Positions 1-7,452 of a stretch of DNA of 64,000 nt are shown here, piece by piece (the first letter of the stretch is position 1; each line of letters opens with the position of its first letter). The notes beneath the pieces are model-generated. The model was not told the origin of the DNA and did no database searches. It saw nothing but the letters and a program-made list of their open reading frames with translations. A program made the translations under genes and the position numbers. Source of the DNA: Parvibaculum sp. (GTDB lineage: Bacteria; Pseudomonadota; Alphaproteobacteria; Parvibaculales; Parvibaculaceae); contig JAHBYL010000010.1 in assembly GCA_019635955.1 (NCBI GenBank), positions 1-64,000 of the forward strand, given 5' to 3'.

Positions 1-66
1 GTCGATTTCGAGAAGCTCGTGGAACAGGAACATGAAGTCTTCCACGGGGGCCTTGTAGCTCGGCAT
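1..66 (-). CDS. acyl-CoA dehydrogenase, N-terminal fragment (runs off the left edge)
   Basis: Only the first 22 codons are inside the window. The start ATG occupies 66-64 on the minus strand, and the peptide begins MPSYKAPVEDFMFLFHEL. This opening is typical of a subfamily of long (about 590-600 residue) acyl-CoA dehydrogenases found with beta-oxidation and DMSP-type genes. The FAD-binding and catalytic regions lie outside the window, so the assignment rests on the N-terminal signature alone. The 204 bp between this start and the next gene at 271 should hold its promoter. Confidence 0.65.
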   Translation of the reverse strand, partial: MPSYKAPVEDFMFLFHELLEID

Positions 67-270
67 GGGGGCGCTCCTTCAGCTTTACATTATTGTCAGT
101 AAGCGGGGCGAAATATGGCCGAGCCTTGCTCATTTGTCGAGCGCAACGCAAGGGAAAGCGCTCTGCTGCATGAGAAGAGGCACGGAGTCCAACTCCGCGA
201 AGTTAGGCCGCGTTATTTGTGCTGTATCGAATTTTTTGGCGGAAGGCTTTGCGTTCGGGGCAGGCCCGCC

Positions 271-756
271 TCATGCCTCCGGCATCCCGAAATCGAGTCC
301 CATTACCGCCATGTCGATTTCCGCTTCGTCGCTCGAGAGCGGCACCACGAGGGCGTGGAAGCCGACATACTCCCTTTCAAGCCAGTAGAGCGTGCCCGTG
401 AAGGCGAGCGGCATGCGCGTTTCGAGGAGGCGTGTCATCAGCACGACCGAGCCCTCGATGGCGGGCGGCGAGAGGAGTTCGCGCATCCGCTTGCCGGTGC
501 GCTCGCCGCCCATCACTTCCACAAGCCGCGTGCCGACGAGGCGGTAGCGCCAGTCGAGCGGGTCGCGCAGCACATCGACCAGCGCGATATGCGGCAGCAG
601 GTGGCGGAGCTCCCCGGGGTCGACGTCGCCGCGCGAGGGCAGCGCGCCTTCCTTCGCCTCCTGCTTCGCGAGCCACCAGGCATGAAGCGTGGCGAGCTTC
701 GGCGGCAGCGCGGCCAAGTCCTCAAGCGGGCGGAAGGCCGTCACATTGTTCAGCAT
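271..756 (-). CDS. PAS_5-type (PF07310-like) single-domain protein
   Basis: A 161-residue cytosolic protein with no signal peptide or membrane segment. The motif order LHAWWLAKQ, LPHIALVDVL, DWRYRLVGTRL and GERTGKRMREL is what I know from the alphaproteobacterial PAS_5 family, a stand-alone PAS-like sensory fold of unknown ligand. No output domain is attached, so it would have to act through a partner or be a small-molecule sensor. The ATG (756-754) overlaps the end of the upstream exported-protein gene by 7 bp, which suggests translational coupling. A second member of the same family lies at 46404-46934. The function is unknown. Confidence 0.75.
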   Translation of the reverse strand: MLNNVTAFRPLEDLAALPPKLATLHAWWLAKQEAKEGALPSRGDVDPGELRHLLPHIALVDVLRDPLDWRYRLVGTRLVEVMGGERTGKRMRELLSPPAIEGSVVLMTRLLETRMPLAFTGTLYWLEREYVGFHALVVPLSSDEAEIDMAVMGLDFGMPEA

Positions 757-1214
757 GGCCGGTAGCCCTCCGCGCTCATGCAGCCCGACGCATCGCCGCG
801 GGCGCGTTGGGACCAGATGGTCCAGAGGTCCTGCAACCGTTCCTCCATCGCGCCCGCGCGGGCGATCGTGTCGCGGGCGCGCTCGCGCTCGGGCGTGACA
901 TTTCCGGTCTTCGGGTTTCCTTTCGCGCCGATGCGGTCGCGCTGGGCGGCTTCGGTCATCATCCGGCGGACTGTGGCGAGGCGGGCGCCGAGGTCGTCGC
1001 GCCGCGCGGCGGCCTCGCCTGAGTTCCCGCTCTCGAGCGCTGCTTCCGCTTCCGCCATGGCGGTTTGCGTTTCACCGATAAAGGCGAGCGCCGCCGCGTG
1101 ATCCGCCGCGCTCATCGGGGCGGGGCGGGCGCCGGCGCTGCCCGCCAGCATGATCGTGCCGATGGCAAGATGCGCGGCGGCAAGAAGGATCGCCATTGGC
1201 CGTCCGAGAAGCAT
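750..1214 (-). CDS. hypothetical exported protein with signal peptide
   Basis: A 154-residue protein that I do not recognise. The N-terminus (MLLGRPMAILLAAAHLAIG, then a small-residue stretch ending AGA-R) looks like a Sec signal peptide cut near residue 28. The mature part is Ala/Glu/Arg-rich and predicted helical (MAEAEAALES, RRDDLGARLATV, RARDTIARAG) and contains two late cysteines. I prefer the ATG at 1214 because GAGGGGAAGG lies just upstream. The frame is open back to 1298, but that would add 28 residues before the signal peptide. It overlaps the start of the PAS_5-type gene, so the two probably form an operon. Confidence 0.6.
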   Translation of the reverse strand: MLLGRPMAILLAAAHLAIGTIMLAGSAGARPAPMSAADHAAALAFIGETQTAMAEAEAALESGNSGEAAARRDDLGARLATVRRMMTEAAQRDRIGAKGNPKTGNVTPERERARDTIARAGAMEERLQDLWTIWSQRARGDASGCMSAEGYRPC

Positions 1215-1385
1215 TCCCGCCTTCCCCTCTATCACCGTTTGCCGGGCGCCCCATCCGAGGCCTTTCCGGTCCGCAGATGAACAGCGGCTGGTTTTCATCT
1301 GAACCGGGAATGGCGCTTCCCCGCAAGGCCAAAATGCCTAGACTGCCGCCATCTTCAATCACCGCACGTTCCAGCGAGACCCGAC

Positions 1386-1832
1386 ATGCCCGATACATAC
1401 GCCCCCGAAAAGCGCTTCGACGACGAGGCCGGCAAGGACGGCCTCGGCCAGTCGCTCGGCATCGTCCGTACACTGTATATGGACGCCGAAAAGGGCTGCG
1501 CCGCGATCGAGGTCGAGGCCGAGATGCGCATGTGCCATTCGGGCGGCGTGGTGCAGGGCGGTTTCGTCATGGGCTGGATCGATGCGGCCATGGCGCGGGC
1601 CGCCATGTGCGTCACGAATTTCGAGCAGACGCCCATGTCGCTCGAGATCAAGGTCTCCTTCTTCGCGCCGGCAACGCCCGGCCGCCTCGTCGCCGAAGCC
1701 TGGATCGAGCGGCGCGGCCGCTCCACCATGTTCGTCGAAGGCAATCTCAAGAATGCCGATGGCGTCATTGTCGCGAAGGGCACATCCACGATTCGGATGG
1801 TGCCGCTGATCGATATGAGCAAGAAGAAGTAG
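1386..1832 (+). CDS. PaaI-type hotdog-fold thioesterase
   Basis: A 148-residue protein with the hotdog thioesterase pattern: a central MCHSGGVVQGGFVMGWIDAA segment (the HGG-type turn followed by the long helix), then LEIKVSFFAPATPGRL and a final beta strand IVAKGTSTIRM. Family members hydrolyse acyl- or aryl-CoA esters in the cytosol. The HGG His/Gly signature is present in a variant form (SGGVVQGG), with Gln and Asp available as catalytic acid or nucleophile support. It stands alone, divergent from the exported-protein operon, and the 171 bp between them holds both promoters. The substrate cannot be deduced. Confidence 0.8.
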   Translation: MPDTYAPEKRFDDEAGKDGLGQSLGIVRTLYMDAEKGCAAIEVEAEMRMCHSGGVVQGGFVMGWIDAAMARAAMCVTNFEQTPMSLEIKVSFFAPATPGRLVAEAWIERRGRSTMFVEGNLKNADGVIVAKGTSTIRMVPLIDMSKKK

Positions 1833-1836
1833 CTGC

Positions 1837-1957
1837 GGCACAAGCACTTCTTCTCACCCTTGTTCACACAAATTGTTGCGCGAAAGACACGCGCCGCGAC
1901 GATCGGTGCATCGCGCGGCTCTTCCCATAATTTCATGTTGCGAAAAGTGCTTGTGCC
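1837..1957. repeat. 13-bp exact inverted repeat flanking about 95 bp
   Basis: GGCACAAGCACTT at 1837-1849 is repeated as its exact reverse complement at 1945-1957. The repeat starts 4 bp after the thioesterase stop codon and ends 133 bp before the outer-membrane protein start. The enclosed sequence has no reading frame I can support. It could act as a long-range hairpin that terminates the thioesterase mRNA, or be the ends of a small degenerate element. No U-tract supports simple termination. Confidence 0.45.
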
Positions 1958-2090
1958 ACAAGGCTTTCTTCAATTGCGGCGACAATCGGGCAGGAAGCGG
2001 GCGCCGCTTTTTCTTGCGCGAATGCAACAGGTCGAACATCTTGTCGGCGGGTGAAGGGGGCCTTGGACATTCTCTCAACGAGGCTCATGA

Positions 2091-2633
2091 ATGAAAAACG
2101 CAACACGACTTCTCTGCACAGCCGGGCTCGCGATGGGTCTCGCCGGTTTTGCCACGGGCGCGGCAGCGCAGTCCGGTCAGGGCACCACGGGTCAGGGCAC
2201 GCTCTACAACCAGACGGCATTCCAGACCGGCCTTTATGTCGGTGGCGGTCTCGGCTGGGGCTGGTCGCGCAATGACGACGACTGGACCTGGCGCGGCATG
2301 GCCGGCTGGCGTCTCAATCAGTATCTCGCGGTGCAGGCTTTCTATGCCGATCTCGCCGACATCTCCGTCGGCGGCGTGACCGACAGCGTCGACACCTATG
2401 GTGCGGAGCTTCTCGTTTCCTTCCCGGTCGCGAACAATGTCGCGCTCTACGGCAAGGGCGGTCTCCACAATTACGACGATGTCGGTTCGGGCCGCGAGCT
2501 TTCCTGGCTCGGCGGCGCGGGCGCCGATTTCGCGGTGTCGAACAACATGTCCGTCCGTACCGAATGGACGCATTACGATCTCGATTCAGACCGGGTGAAC
2601 GAGCTCAGCGCGCAGCTCGTCTTCTCCTTCTGA
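2091..2633 (+). CDS. small outer-membrane beta-barrel protein (OmpA/Omp25-like fold)
   Basis: A 180-residue exported protein. Residues 1-26 form a clear Sec signal peptide ending GAAA-Q. The mature part alternates amphipathic strands (LYVGGGLGWGWSR, WTWRGMAGWRLN, YLAVQAFYADLADI, NVALYGKGGLHNY, MSVRTEWTHYDL) and ends in the aromatic outer-membrane signal LVFSF, as in eight-stranded barrels of the OmpA/Omp25/Opacity class. No C-terminal peptidoglycan-binding domain is present. It is expressed alone and is followed by a strong hairpin at 2657. The precise role (structural or porin-like) is not visible. Confidence 0.8.
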   Translation: MKNATRLLCTAGLAMGLAGFATGAAAQSGQGTTGQGTLYNQTAFQTGLYVGGGLGWGWSRNDDDWTWRGMAGWRLNQYLAVQAFYADLADISVGGVTDSVDTYGAELLVSFPVANNVALYGKGGLHNYDDVGSGRELSWLGGAGADFAVSNNMSVRTEWTHYDLDSDRVNELSAQLVFSF

Positions 2634-2656
2634 TCCGAGGGGAAAGTGTGGGGAGC

Positions 2657-2694
2657 GGCCGCTTCGCGAATTCGCGAAGCGGCCGTTTCGTTTT
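2657..2694. terminator. Rho-independent terminator, 28-nt perfect palindrome
   Basis: GGCCGCTTCGCGAA at 2657-2670 is followed immediately by its exact reverse complement at 2671-2684, then GTTTCGTTTT. It ends the outer-membrane protein transcript. It also lies just past the stop of the convergent enoyl-CoA hydratase gene, so it may serve both strands. Confidence 0.85.
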
Positions 2695-3503
2695 CAGCTG
2701 TTCGTGTAGGCGGGCTTGCGCTTGCCGAGAAAGGCCGAGATGCCCTCGCGGAAATCGCTCGTTTGCGCGCAGAGGATCTGGTTCCGGTCCTCCATCGCCA
2801 CGGCCGCTTCGAGGCTTCCCGCATCGACCGACATGTTGAGGCATTCCTTGGTGAGGCGCAGGCCTAGCGGCGAGGTCGTCAGCATCTCCTCGATGTAAGG
2901 CGCGGCCGCCTCTTCGAGCTTCTCGTCCGGCACCACTTCCGAAACAAGGCCCACGCGCGCGGCGCGTTCCGCATTGATGAAGCGGCCGGTCATCATCAAT
3001 TCGCTCGCAACCGAAACGCCGACAAGCCGCGGCAGGAAGTAGCTCACGCCGATATCGCAGGCGGAAAGCCCGATGCGGATGAAGGCGGCGTTCATGCGCG
3101 CGCTCGTTCCCGCAATGCGGATATCGGAGGCAAGTGCCAGCGCGAAGCCGCCGCCGCAGGCCGGCCCATGGATGAGCGAGACGATCGCCTGCGGGCAGCG
3201 GCGCATGCGCATCACGATCTCGCTGATGCGGCGCTGCGCGACGAGGCCCGATTGCGGGCTGCCGCTTGTCGCGTCGGCATCCGGCCTGTTCGAGCGTTCC
3301 TTGAGGTCGAGCCCGGCGCAGAAGGCGCGGCCCGCGCCCTTCAGCACGACGATGCGGACGGAATGGTCCGTATAGAGCCTGCCGAAATAATCCTGCAGCT
3401 CGTCCACGAGTTCGGGGTTCATCGCGTTGAGCGCGTCCGGGCGGTTCAGCGTCACCCAGTCGACCGCGCCTTCCTTCTTCACGATGAGCGTCTTGTAGGC
3501 CAT
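2694..3503 (-). CDS. enoyl-CoA hydratase/isomerase family protein
   Basis: A 269-residue crotonase-fold protein. The oxyanion-hole motifs are present: GAGRAFCAGLDL (about residues 55-66) and HGPACGGGFALALASDIRIA (about 112-131). In place of the usual two catalytic glutamates it has Ala/Phe and Asp around NAAFIRIGLSACDIG, so hydratase activity is uncertain and an isomerase or thioester-hydrolase role is possible. The length matches the family. The ATG at 3503 follows GGGAGAGACGAC. It is not in an operon; neighbouring beta-oxidation genes suggest a role in degrading branched or unusual acyl-CoAs. Confidence 0.85.
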   Translation of the reverse strand: MAYKTLIVKKEGAVDWVTLNRPDALNAMNPELVDELQDYFGRLYTDHSVRIVVLKGAGRAFCAGLDLKERSNRPDADATSGSPQSGLVAQRRISEIVMRMRRCPQAIVSLIHGPACGGGFALALASDIRIAGTSARMNAAFIRIGLSACDIGVSYFLPRLVGVSVASELMMTGRFINAERAARVGLVSEVVPDEKLEEAAAPYIEEMLTTSPLGLRLTKECLNMSVDAGSLEAAVAMEDRNQILCAQTSDFREGISAFLGKRKPAYTNS

Positions 3504-3582
3504 GTCGTCTCTCCCTTTTCCGGTTTCTTTGGGAGAGAGCCTAGCCCGTGGCGGGCGCCACGCAACTGACGCAGCGGCGGGC

Positions 3583-3921
3583 TCAGCCGATATGCGCTTC
3601 CATCTCCTGCTGGATCGCCAGCGGCAGGTCGAGCCAGCGCAGCGCCAGCGCGCCGCCGGGGTCGAGCCGCATCACCTCCGCCGCGAAAGAGAGGCGCCGC
3701 CTGTCGTTTGCCCAATAGAGATGGCCGCTCAGGATATTGCCGATGGCGACGGCCTCGGCGAAGCCCTCGATGCAGGCGCCGCCCGCCGACCAGTCGCGCG
3801 CCTTGTGGGCATAGCCGCCGATCTCGACCATCAGTGTGGGCGAGGCAGAACGCGCGGCATGGCGAAGCTCCGGCATGTCGCTACCGCGCAACTGGTCGAG
3901 CAATCTCGAGATGAAGGACAT
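3583..3921 (-). CDS. PilZ-like domain protein
   Basis: A protein of about 112 residues with the later half of a PilZ fold: DWSAGGACIEG (a form of the D/NxSxxG box), then VAIGNILSGHLYWANDRRRLSFAAEVMRLD. The N-terminal RxxxR c-di-GMP motif is represented only weakly (RHAARSASPT), so c-di-GMP binding is not assured. ATG 3921 is preferred because GCGAGG precedes it; a TTG at 3984 would add 21 residues. It is divergent from the DUF6165-like gene, with a 167-bp spacer. Confidence 0.55.
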   Translation of the reverse strand: MSFISRLLDQLRGSDMPELRHAARSASPTLMVEIGGYAHKARDWSAGGACIEGFAEAVAIGNILSGHLYWANDRRRLSFAAEVMRLDPGGALALRWLDLPLAIQQEMEAHIG

Positions 3922-4088
3922 CGGCCTCGCGATTTTCGCGGCTTCGGGAAGGAAGATTTTCAGCGCCGGAGGCCCTCTCCGCAAGGATTTATTCGGGGCT
4001 GGGGAGGGCAGGTGCGTCCGCCATGGATGACACGGAGCCTCGCCTTGCGCTATAGCAGGCGGGTTTCGTCACATTGGCCGGAGCCGAC

Positions 4089-4496
4089 ATGTCCCAGAAA
4101 GAAGCCAAGCCCGTCATGATCGAGGTCGGTCCCGGCGAGCTTATCGACAAGATCACCATTCTGAACATCAAGTCGGAGCGCATGTCGGATGCGGCGAAGC
4201 TTGCCAATGTGCGGCATGAGCTTGCGGTGCTCGAAGAGGCGCGCAAGGCCAATCTCGCCGACAGCGCGGAGCTGCGCCGGCTCGAAGGCGAGCTCAAGGC
4301 GGTCAACGAGGCGCTCTGGGTGATCGAGGACGATATCCGCCAATGCGAGGCGGACAAGGATTTCGGCCCGGCCTTCATCGAGCTTGCGCGCTCGGTCTAC
4401 AAGCAGAACGACAAGCGCGCGGCGATCAAGAAGGAGATCAACCTCCTCACGGGATCATCCATCATCGAGGAAAAATCCTATACCGAGTTCGAGTGA
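4089..4496 (+). CDS. DUF6165-like conserved protein
   Basis: A 135-residue cytosolic protein with the conserved opening VMIEVGPGELIDKITILNIKSER, then two long helices rich in Glu/Lys/Arg/Leu (residues about 40-95) and a conserved end FIELARSVYKQNDKRAAIKKE. I know this as a family of unknown function often found beside glycosyltransferases; I cannot assign a biochemical role. ATG 4089 is chosen over the in-frame TTG at 4074 because the conserved core starts after it. Its last 19 bp overlap the end of the convergent GT9 gene, so both mRNAs have complementary 3' ends. Confidence 0.7.
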   Translation: MSQKEAKPVMIEVGPGELIDKITILNIKSERMSDAAKLANVRHELAVLEEARKANLADSAELRRLEGELKAVNEALWVIEDDIRQCEADKDFGPAFIELARSVYKQNDKRAAIKKEINLLTGSSIIEEKSYTEFE

Positions 4497-5446
4497 GCGC
4501 CGATCCGGCTGATCGCTTCCTCATAGACGCGGTCGACGGCGAGCGCCGACAGGTCGGTGACCTCGATAGCGCCGAAATTCTCGCGGACGATGCCGGTGCG
4601 CTCGGCCGGCATATGCGAGCCGAAAAGCGCGAGACCCGGCGTGCCGAGATGGGCGGCCAGGTGGCTCGGTCCCGTATCGTTGCCGATCACGAAGCGCGCG
4701 CGCTTCAATATGCCCGCAAGCGCCATCCAGTTCGTCTTCTCGATGCAGATGCCGGGGATCGACCTTGCAAGCTCGATTTCATCGGGCCCCGGCGCCAGCA
4801 CGATTTCATGTCCTGCCGCGATCAAGCGTTCCGCCAAGGCCGCATAATGCGGCCAGCGCTTTTGCGGGTGGCGCGCGGAGCAGCCCGGCACCAGCACGAT
4901 ATAAGGCTTTGTCACGCCCGCCTTTTCGAGAAGGGTACTCACGTCCCCTGCAAGCCATGAGACGTCGGGTGCGCGCGTGTGGCGGATGGCGAGGCCTGCA
5001 TCCTCGAGCTGGCCTGCCAGCCGGTCGAGCGTGCGGATTTTCTTCGGATCCTTCGCGCGGTGCGGATGGCTGCAGCCCCTCGCCGTGCCGGACCAGCGGC
5101 AATCCTTCAGCATCCAGCGGTAATAGAAAGCCGTGCGCGGCGAATTCTGCAGGTCGTAGACCATGTCGAATCCGCGTCCCCGCAGGGTCTTTCTCAATGC
5201 CAGCATCCGGTCGAGGCGCCAGCGCGGCGCACGCTCATCGACCATCACCTCGTCCACATGAGGGCAGCGTTCAAGGAGCGCGCGATAGGGTCGGGTGGTG
5301 AGAATGGCGATGAAGGCAGCCGGATGGTTTTCGCGGATGTCGCGCAGCGCGCCATCCGCCTGGGTCACGTCGCCGAAGGCGCCATGCTTGATGACGAGAA
5401 TGGTTTTCGCATCGGCTGCGAAGGCGGCATTGGCGGCTTTGGTCAT
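4478..5446 (-). CDS. glycosyltransferase family 9 (heptosyltransferase-like)
   Basis: A 322-residue GT9 protein with the double Rossmann layout. The N-terminal half starts TILVIKHGAFGDVTQADGAL (acceptor loop), and the C-terminal half has LVPGCSARHPQKRWP, then ARFVIGNDTGPSHLAAHLG, the ADP-sugar-binding signature of heptosyltransferases. Such enzymes add heptose or other sugars to the lipopolysaccharide core at the inner face of the cytoplasmic membrane. No other LPS genes are nearby except the convergent DUF6165-like gene. The donor sugar is not determinable. Confidence 0.85.
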   Translation of the reverse strand: MTKAANAAFAADAKTILVIKHGAFGDVTQADGALRDIRENHPAAFIAILTTRPYRALLERCPHVDEVMVDERAPRWRLDRMLALRKTLRGRGFDMVYDLQNSPRTAFYYRWMLKDCRWSGTARGCSHPHRAKDPKKIRTLDRLAGQLEDAGLAIRHTRAPDVSWLAGDVSTLLEKAGVTKPYIVLVPGCSARHPQKRWPHYAALAERLIAAGHEIVLAPGPDEIELARSIPGICIEKTNWMALAGILKRARFVIGNDTGPSHLAAHLGTPGLALFGSHMPAERTGIVRENFGAIEVTDLSALAVDRVYEEAISRIGAHSNSV

Positions 5447-5469
5447 CGCGGCGCGGTTTCCGGTCTGCT

Positions 5470-6192
5470 CTAGAGACGTCCGCCGCGCCAGATCACGCGA
5501 CCGATGATCTTTACCCTGCCAAGCGCGTCCGGCTCAATCTCTTCGGCGGGATAGCGCGCGGCATTGTCGCTCGACACGGTCACGCCGCCGTCGATCCTCA
5601 CCTGAAGCCGCCTCACCATCAGCGCGCCGCGGCTCGCAAGCACATGAATGCCGCTGCCGCGCAGTTTCGGTTCGGATATGTCGGCGAGCAGCAGGTCGCC
5701 CGGGGCGATCGTCGGCAGCATGGCATCGTCCGGCGCCTCGATGGCGATCAGCTTTGCCGGTTCCGCCTTCAAGTCCCGCTCGATGAAGTCGCGGCGGAAG
5801 GAAAGGGCCTCGAACAGCGAGCGGTCTTCCGCCGTCATGCGCCGCCCGGCCTCATCTTCCAGGGTCCGGAGTGTGAGGCGCGGCACAAGAACGTGCCGTC
5901 CGTCGCCGCCGAGTTCGCCCCGCCCGAGGTCGCGGGCTCCCAGTTCGGAGAAGCCGGCGGGCCTTCCGTCGGGCGCCTCTTCGCTGGCGCGCATCGCCCC
6001 TTCGCCCGTCAGCACCCAGTTGATATCGAAACCCTCCGAGGAGAGGCGGGCGAGGACATGGGCGTTGGGCGAGGCGTTTTCGAGCTCGTAATTCTGCCAG
6101 GTCGTGCCGGAAACACCGACCCGGCGTCCCATGTCCTTTTGCGAAAGACCAAGGAACTTGCGTATTTCGCTGAGGCGAAGGGGGACGGTCAT
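5470..6192 (-). CDS. XRE-family regulator with a degenerate S24/LexA-type C-terminal domain
   Basis: A 240-residue protein. Residues 5-65 are a helix-turn-helix (IRKFLGLSQKDMGRRVGVSGTTWQNYE) followed by the NWVLTGEG motif common in phage-type repressors. Residues about 148-240 are an S24 fold (PTIAPGDLLLADI, then GIHVLASRGALMVRRLQ, then VSSDN). The usual GDSM serine is alanine (residue 157, DDAMLP), and the usual K of the VKRLQ motif is arginine (residue 194, MVRRLQ). Self-cleavage is therefore not expected. ATG 6192 is preferred; an in-frame GTG lies at 6201. Several dyads lie directly upstream, so autoregulation is likely. Confidence 0.85.
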   Translation of the reverse strand: MTVPLRLSEIRKFLGLSQKDMGRRVGVSGTTWQNYELENASPNAHVLARLSSEGFDINWVLTGEGAMRASEEAPDGRPAGFSELGARDLGRGELGGDGRHVLVPRLTLRTLEDEAGRRMTAEDRSLFEALSFRRDFIERDLKAEPAKLIAIEAPDDAMLPTIAPGDLLLADISEPKLRGSGIHVLASRGALMVRRLQVRIDGGVTVSSDNAARYPAEEIEPDALGRVKIIGRVIWRGGRL

Positions 6193-6251
6193 TTGCCACA
6201 CCGGCCCGAAAGGCCCGGTTTTCCGCCTTTATGTTCGAGAAACGACCTGAC

Positions 6252-6316
6252 CAAGAAGATTAAGTCCGAATACCAAGAAATCTTGTTGACTAATGCAAAG
6301 ATATCTTTGTATCTTG
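6252..6316. promoter_or_regulatory. cluster of CAAGA/TCTTG-type dyads, candidate operators and promoter
   Basis: Between the S24-type regulator start and the tRNA lie CAAGA at 6252, the dyad CAAGA-AA-TCTTG at 6274-6285, a perfect 14-nt palindrome CAAAGATATCTTTG at 6296-6309, and TCTTG again at 6312. TTGACT at about 6286 could be a rightward -35 element overlapping these sites. The arrangement looks like repressor operators. Binding by the adjacent regulator is inferred, not shown. The rest of the 270-bp gap (6317-6462) holds no gene I can support. Confidence 0.55.
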
Positions 6317-6462
6317 TGCCTAGCCGCTACCAACAAAGTTATACCAGTGGGGGGTCTAATGCGCCAATCGAAGCCTTGCCCAGTGAAGGTGCTTTCCGTC
6401 CGTGTTGGTGGCAGTGGGCCTTGCCGGACGCCGGTTTGCGCCGGTCGCGGCTCGCAGGGAGA

Positions 6463-6539
6463 TGGTGACCCCGGCGCGATTCGAACGCGCGACCCCAGGA
6501 TTAGGAATCCTGTGCTCTATCCAGCTGAGCTACGGGGCC
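6463..6539 (-). tRNA. tRNA-Arg (anticodon CCT)
   Basis: A 77-nt cloverleaf on the minus strand. The acceptor stem GGCCCCG pairs with CGGGGTC (one G-T pair), the D-arm GCTCAGCTGGATAGAGC is standard, the anticodon arm CAGGA-TTCCTAA-TCCTG gives anticodon CCT (codon AGG), and the T-arm contains GTTCGAATC. The discriminator base is A and the CCA end is encoded (6465-6463). The 259 bp on its far side (6540-6798) contain no supportable gene, only an A/T-richer stretch at 6660-6720 that probably holds the response-regulator promoter. Confidence 0.97.
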
Positions 6540-6798
6540 ATCCCGACAGGGACGCGCGCCGCACCGGCGAGGCCCCCATGTGCCGCGCAACCTACGTCAG
6601 GTCCGCGGGGGCCGCAATCACCGGGAGGTCAAGGACTCGCGGGAGAATTTTGCCTTCCGCAATGATTAGGTCTAAATGTGTAGTCATACGCTCAAAGGTT
6701 GATATGGGTTGTATGATTCATCTTTCGGCTTGCTCGAGGCACCGCGCGGCATCTGCCGGGCCTGACAGCCTGTTTCGCTGCAACAGCGGGAGGCTGTG

Positions 6799-7452
6799 AT
6801 GCGCATTCTTGTCATGGGCGAGCAGCCAATCTTCTGCGAAGGGCTTTCCTCCATAGTGAACCGGCTTTATCCCGGTTGCGATCTCAAGCTCGGCGCAGGT
6901 CTGCGCAATGCGGCGCTGGCCGGCGGAAGCGATTATTCTCTCGCGCTTGTCGACATCGGCAATCCGACGGCACCGGCGGAACTCGATGCGCTGGCGGATT
7001 TCGCCTCGCGGACCAGTGCGCGCATCGTTGTGTTCAGCGATCGCCTGTCGCCCGGCTTCGTGCGCGATGTGATGGATATCGGCGTTGCCGGGTTCATTCC
7101 GAAAACGCTTGGCGTCAATCTCGCCGAAAGCGCGCTCCGTCTCGTCGAAATGGGCGGTCGATACGTCCCGGACATATTGCTCGCCCCTCAGGTGGAAGGT
7201 TTCGCCGAAGCGCCGCATTCCTTCGCCGCGGCGAGCCACCACAAGCTCACGCCGCGCCAGCGGGATGTGCTCGCCGAAATCGGAAAGGGCCGGTCGAACC
7301 AGGAAATTGCGCGCGTGCTCGGCATTTCCATCGCGACCGTCAAACTGCACGTCAATGCGATCCTGCAGGCGCTCGGCGTCCGCAACCGGACGGAAGCGGC
7401 GATCATTGCGCTTCGTGCGCAGGACTTGCGCACAGAGGAGGCGCCGGGCTGA
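6799..7452 (+). CDS. NarL/FixJ-type LuxR response regulator
   Basis: A 217-residue protein with an N-terminal receiver (1-120) and a C-terminal LuxR helix-turn-helix (about 150-205: LTPRQRDVLAEIGKGRSNQEIA, ISIATVKLHVNAILQALGV). The phospho-acceptor is Asp52 (LALVDIG) and the conserved lysine is in GFIPKTL. The acidic pocket usually written DD is here MGEQ, so one acid is missing and metal binding may be weak. ATG 6799 has GGGAGG five bases upstream; GTG 6796 is too close to it. No histidine kinase is adjacent. Its stop overlaps the next gene by 4 bp. Confidence 0.85.
   Translation: MRILVMGEQPIFCEGLSSIVNRLYPGCDLKLGAGLRNAALAGGSDYSLALVDIGNPTAPAELDALADFASRTSARIVVFSDRLSPGFVRDVMDIGVAGFIPKTLGVNLAESALRLVEMGGRYVPDILLAPQVEGFAEAPHSFAAASHHKLTPRQRDVLAEIGKGRSNQEIARVLGISIATVKLHVNAILQALGVRNRTEAAIIALRAQDLRTEEAPG

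Noticed and set aside
6402-6665. Plus-strand reading frame containing PARFERATPGLGILCSIQLSYG across the tRNA-Arg gene
   Set aside because: This peptide is a familiar artefact of translating the antisense strand of a tRNA gene. The frame from ATG 6359 (which includes IRTRDPRIRNPVLYPAELRG) is rejected for the same reason.
5470-6799. A genomic island at the tRNA-Arg with the S24-type regulator as a phage remnant
   Set aside because: There is no integrase, attachment-site repeat of the tRNA 3' end or phage gene nearby, and base composition does not visibly change.
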